Assembly: GCA_947457195.1 (NCBI GenBank)
Contig: CANGUU010000003.1
Span: forward strand, 1-64,000
DNA length: 64,000 bases
From: Gammaproteobacteria bacterium
GTDB lineage: Bacteria > Pseudomonadota > Gammaproteobacteria > Pseudomonadales > Pseudohongiellaceae
Direction: 5' to 3'
The translations under genes were made by a program, and so were the position numbers. The notes beneath the pieces are model-generated. The model did no database searches. It was not told the origin of the DNA and was given only the letters and a program-made list of their open reading frames with translations. Shown here one piece after another: positions 61,875-64,000 of the stretch. Within the stretch, counting starts at the first letter, position 1; each line of letters begins with the position of its first letter.

Positions 61875-63122
61875 ATGCGCATGGTAGTTCCGGGAGCGCT
61901 GGGACTGGCACTGCTGCTGGGGCTCGGCGGCTGTGCACTGCCCAGCGCAGCCCAGCCGTCCGCTGCAGCGCTGTCTGTAGACCAGTCAGCCGATTTTGCC
62001 GCGTGGCTTGGCGCGCTGCGCAGCGAAGCTGCCAGCGAGGGCATCAGTGCGGCAACGCTGGATGCGGCCTTCGCTGGAGTCAGCGCGCCACTGCCGCGCG
62101 TTCTCGAACTCGATCGCAGCCAGCCTGAATTCGTGCAGACCTTCTCTGGCTACATGAAGAATCGGCTCAGCGATGCGCGTATCCGCCGGGGTCGCGAAAT
62201 GCTTGAACTGCATCGCGACCTGTTCAGCGACATCGAGCGGCGCTACGGCGTGCAGCCTCAGTACCTGGTGGCCTTCTGGGCGCTGGAAAGCAATTTCGGC
62301 GACTACACCGGTGGCTTTTCGGTCATCAACGCCCTGGCCACCCTCGCCTTCGACGAGCGGCGCGCGGCGTTTTTCCGCGGTGAATTGCTCACGGCACTGC
62401 GCATCATCGATGCTGGCCATATCAGCTCCGGCGCCATGACCGGCTCCTGGGCCGGCGCCATGGGGCAATGCCAGTTCATGCCCTCCACCTTTGCAGGCTA
62501 CGCCGTCGACGGAGACGGCGACGGGCGCATCGACATCTGGCAGTCGCTGCCAGACGTGATGCATTCGGCCGCCAATTACTTGTCGCGTGCGGGCTGGCGT
62601 AGCGGTGAACGCTGGGGCCGCGAGGTCGTTTTGCCAGCCGGATTCGACTTTGCGCTGGCCGGCACCGGGGTGCGGCGCACAGTCAGTGAATGGGCTGCAC
62701 TGGGGGTGCTGCGCGCAGACGGCTCTGCACTCGGGCAAGCCGATCTGGAAGCGTCCGTTATCCTGCCTGCCGGTGCTGCCGGCCCAGCCTTTCTCGGCTA
62801 CAACAATTTTCGGACCACCATGGTCTGGAACCGCTCGACGTTTTACGCGATTTCGGTGGGTCATCTGGCCGATCGCTTCATGGGCGAAGGCCCCATCCAG
62901 CACATGCCCGAAGAAGAGGAGCGTGCACTGGCGCGTGCCGACGTGGAGGAACTGCAGGGCCTGCTCAACAGCGCTGGCGTCGACGCAGGCGAAACCGATG
63001 GCGTACTCGGCAGCCGCACGCGTGACGCCGTGCGTGAATACCAGCTGCGCAACCGCCTCACGCCGGATGGGCATCCGTCCTTCGAGCTGCTGGAAATCCT
63101 GCGTAACGCCAATCGCCAGTGA
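61875..63122 (+). CDS. mltB: Lytic murein transglycosylase (MltB-like lipoprotein) with peptidoglycan-binding tail
   Basis: 415 residues from ATG 61875. Lipobox LGGC places the acylated Cys at 20, so it is an outer-membrane lipoprotein. The SLT_2 catalytic domain (about 35-330) has catalytic Glu138 in FWALESNFGD and the GAMGQCQFMPSTF active-site pattern, with DGDGRIDIW typical of MltB. A C-terminal PG_binding_1-like domain (about 350-412; ELQGLLNSAGVDAGETDGVLGSRTRDAVREYQ) follows. It cleaves glycan strands leaving 1,6-anhydro-muropeptides. Starts one base after baeR, so they are cotranscribed. Confidence 0.9.
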   Translation: MRMVVPGALGLALLLGLGGCALPSAAQPSAAALSVDQSADFAAWLGALRSEAASEGISAATLDAAFAGVSAPLPRVLELDRSQPEFVQTFSGYMKNRLSDARIRRGREMLELHRDLFSDIERRYGVQPQYLVAFWALESNFGDYTGGFSVINALATLAFDERRAAFFRGELLTALRIIDAGHISSGAMTGSWAGAMGQCQFMPSTFAGYAVDGDGDGRIDIWQSLPDVMHSAANYLSRAGWRSGERWGREVVLPAGFDFALAGTGVRRTVSEWAALGVLRADGSALGQADLEASVILPAGAAGPAFLGYNNFRTTMVWNRSTFYAISVGHLADRFMGEGPIQHMPEEEERALARADVEELQGLLNSAGVDAGETDGVLGSRTRDAVREYQLRNRLTPDGHPSFELLEILRNANRQ

Positions 63123-63126
63123 GCGC

Positions 63127-63834
63127 CTAGGGCTGCTCGCCCGACGCCTCATCCACCAGCGCAAGCAGTGCGGCCGGTGATTGTGGCGAGGGGACCTGCC
63201 GTCCATTCAGGAAAAGTGTGGGGGTAGCAAGCACCCCGGCGCGCATGCCGCTGCGCTGGTCAGCCAGTACCTTGTCTCGGACTTCGGGCAGCTCGCTGTC
63301 GCTGCGCAGCTGCTCGACGCTCAGCCCCAGCTCCCGGGCGTAGCCCTCGAACACGGGCGCAGGATTCCCCTCGTTCACCCAGAGGGCCTGATTGGCGAAC
63401 AGCAGGTCGTGGAACTCCCAGAAGCGCTGCTGCCGGCCGGCGGCTTCCGCGTAGCGCGCGGCGAGGAAGGCATGGGCGTGGGTGTCGAGCGGGTAGTGGC
63501 GGTAGACGAGTTGCACGCGCTCTGCCAGGCGAGACCAGGCCCTGGCAATGACCTGCTGCTCGGCCGCACAGGCGGGACACTGGAAGTCGGCGTAGACAGT
63601 GAGCGTGACCGCAGCGCCCGGAGTCCCCACCACGTGATCGGCGGGACCCACAGCGTCGGGTGGCAGGGCCGCCTGACCCGTGAGGAAACCATGCAGCAGC
63701 ACGCCGATCACCAGGGGGATCAGGACGATGGCGGCGATCCTGCCGAGCAGTCCCTGCCACTTCGTCCGGCGCGCGTTCGCGGCCTGTTTTTCCGACTTTA
63801 TTCGACGCTGCTCGTCTTTCTTGCTGGCCATCAT
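63127..63834 (-). CDS. Membrane-anchored DsbA/thioredoxin-like protein
   Basis: 235 residues from the first of two ATGs (63834, GAGGTGA upstream). A charged cytosolic segment (about 1-27), one membrane helix (about 30-51), then a thioredoxin-fold domain with active-site Cys86-Pro-Ala-Cys89 in DFQCPACAAE and a helical insertion (AARYAEAAGRQQRFWEFHDLLFANQ), the DsbA-like arrangement. The cis-proline region is LATPTLFLNGRQ. Predicted periplasmic thiol-disulphide oxidoreductase or isomerase. Convergent with the transglycosylase, whose stop is five bases away. Confidence 0.88.
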   Translation of the reverse strand: MMASKKDEQRRIKSEKQAANARRTKWQGLLGRIAAIVLIPLVIGVLLHGFLTGQAALPPDAVGPADHVVGTPGAAVTLTVYADFQCPACAAEQQVIARAWSRLAERVQLVYRHYPLDTHAHAFLAARYAEAAGRQQRFWEFHDLLFANQALWVNEGNPAPVFEGYARELGLSVEQLRSDSELPEVRDKVLADQRSGMRAGVLATPTLFLNGRQVPSPQSPAALLALVDEASGEQP

Positions 63835-64000
63835 TCACCTCGGTGATACGTGTGCCGCCCGTCCCGGCGGCGGTGTGCAAACAATGTGGAATTTACCCCA
63901 CGCCGGAAAGGCGTTCTAGGGTGGCACAATTTGCGCGCTGTACTATCCGCGCACCCGCACTGCGAGCGTGGTCTTGCTGACACGTGACATCAAAACACCC

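Noticed and set aside
1-64000. Possible tRNA, rRNA, CRISPR, prophage or transposon
   Set aside because: No cloverleaf, repeat-spacer array, integrase or transposase signature was seen on either strand.

Overview
The window reads as chromosomal DNA of a GC-rich, Gram-negative gammaproteobacterium, probably a poorly characterised environmental lineage. The signs are a complete Mla phospholipid-transport operon, a BaeSR-like envelope sensor pair, full-length Lhr helicase, azurin, a TonB-dependent receptor, a NupC/uridine kinase pair and GC-biased codons that keep long frames open on the wrong strand. I saw no rRNA, tRNA, CRISPR array, phage or intact insertion sequence. The taxonomic placement is inference.

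Layout. 1-20.0 kb is a catabolic and periplasmic accessory region: a truncated acyl-CoA ligase, three loci of the DUF6152 type ('AHHS' secreted proteins) with a large TonB-dependent receptor, a Baeyer-Villiger-type monooxygenase, cytochrome b561, a secreted nuclease, an AhpD/CMD-like protein, an exported metallo-beta-lactamase-fold hydrolase, a TIM-barrel isomerase, a tandem of one active and one dead trypsin-fold protein, Sua5, a Tat-exported FMN alpha-hydroxyacid dehydrogenase and a GNAT. 20.1-25.5 kb is a tightly coupled ankyrin / DUF1592 cytochrome / DUF1552 operon behind a good sigma70 promoter. 25.6-34.5 kb carries an RsbW-like kinase, an MlaB/RsbV-like STAS protein, mlaF-E-D-A-C, a coiled-coil protein, cinA, and an RsbU-like Cache-HAMP-SpoIIE phosphatase. 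34.6-39.9 kb is a metal (probably zinc) ABC-uptake operon with two binding proteins. 40-46 kb holds small enzymes, azurin, a large G8-domain secreted protein and a membrane class III cyclase. 46.5-50.4 kb has an M61 peptidase and nucleoside salvage genes. 51-54.7 kb is a D-2-hydroxyacid dehydrogenase / MatC-like transporter / MmgE-PrpD catabolic operon. 55-63.8 kb has lhr, the BaeSR-MltB operon and a DsbA-like protein.

Most interesting reading. The three parts of a partner-switching circuit (Ser kinase, STAS antagonist that keeps the phosphorylatable serine, and Cache-sensing PP2C phosphatase) lie around one lipid-transport operon, and the STAS protein occupies the position of the Mla subunit MlaB. 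This suggests that outer-membrane phospholipid transport could be switched by reversible serine phosphorylation. The genes and motifs are seen directly; the circuit is inference. Other points of note are a trypsin homologue that has lost all three catalytic residues beside an intact paralogue, a second metal-binding protein lacking all three histidine ligands of its neighbour, and recurrent perfect GC hairpins without a U-tract at gene ends.
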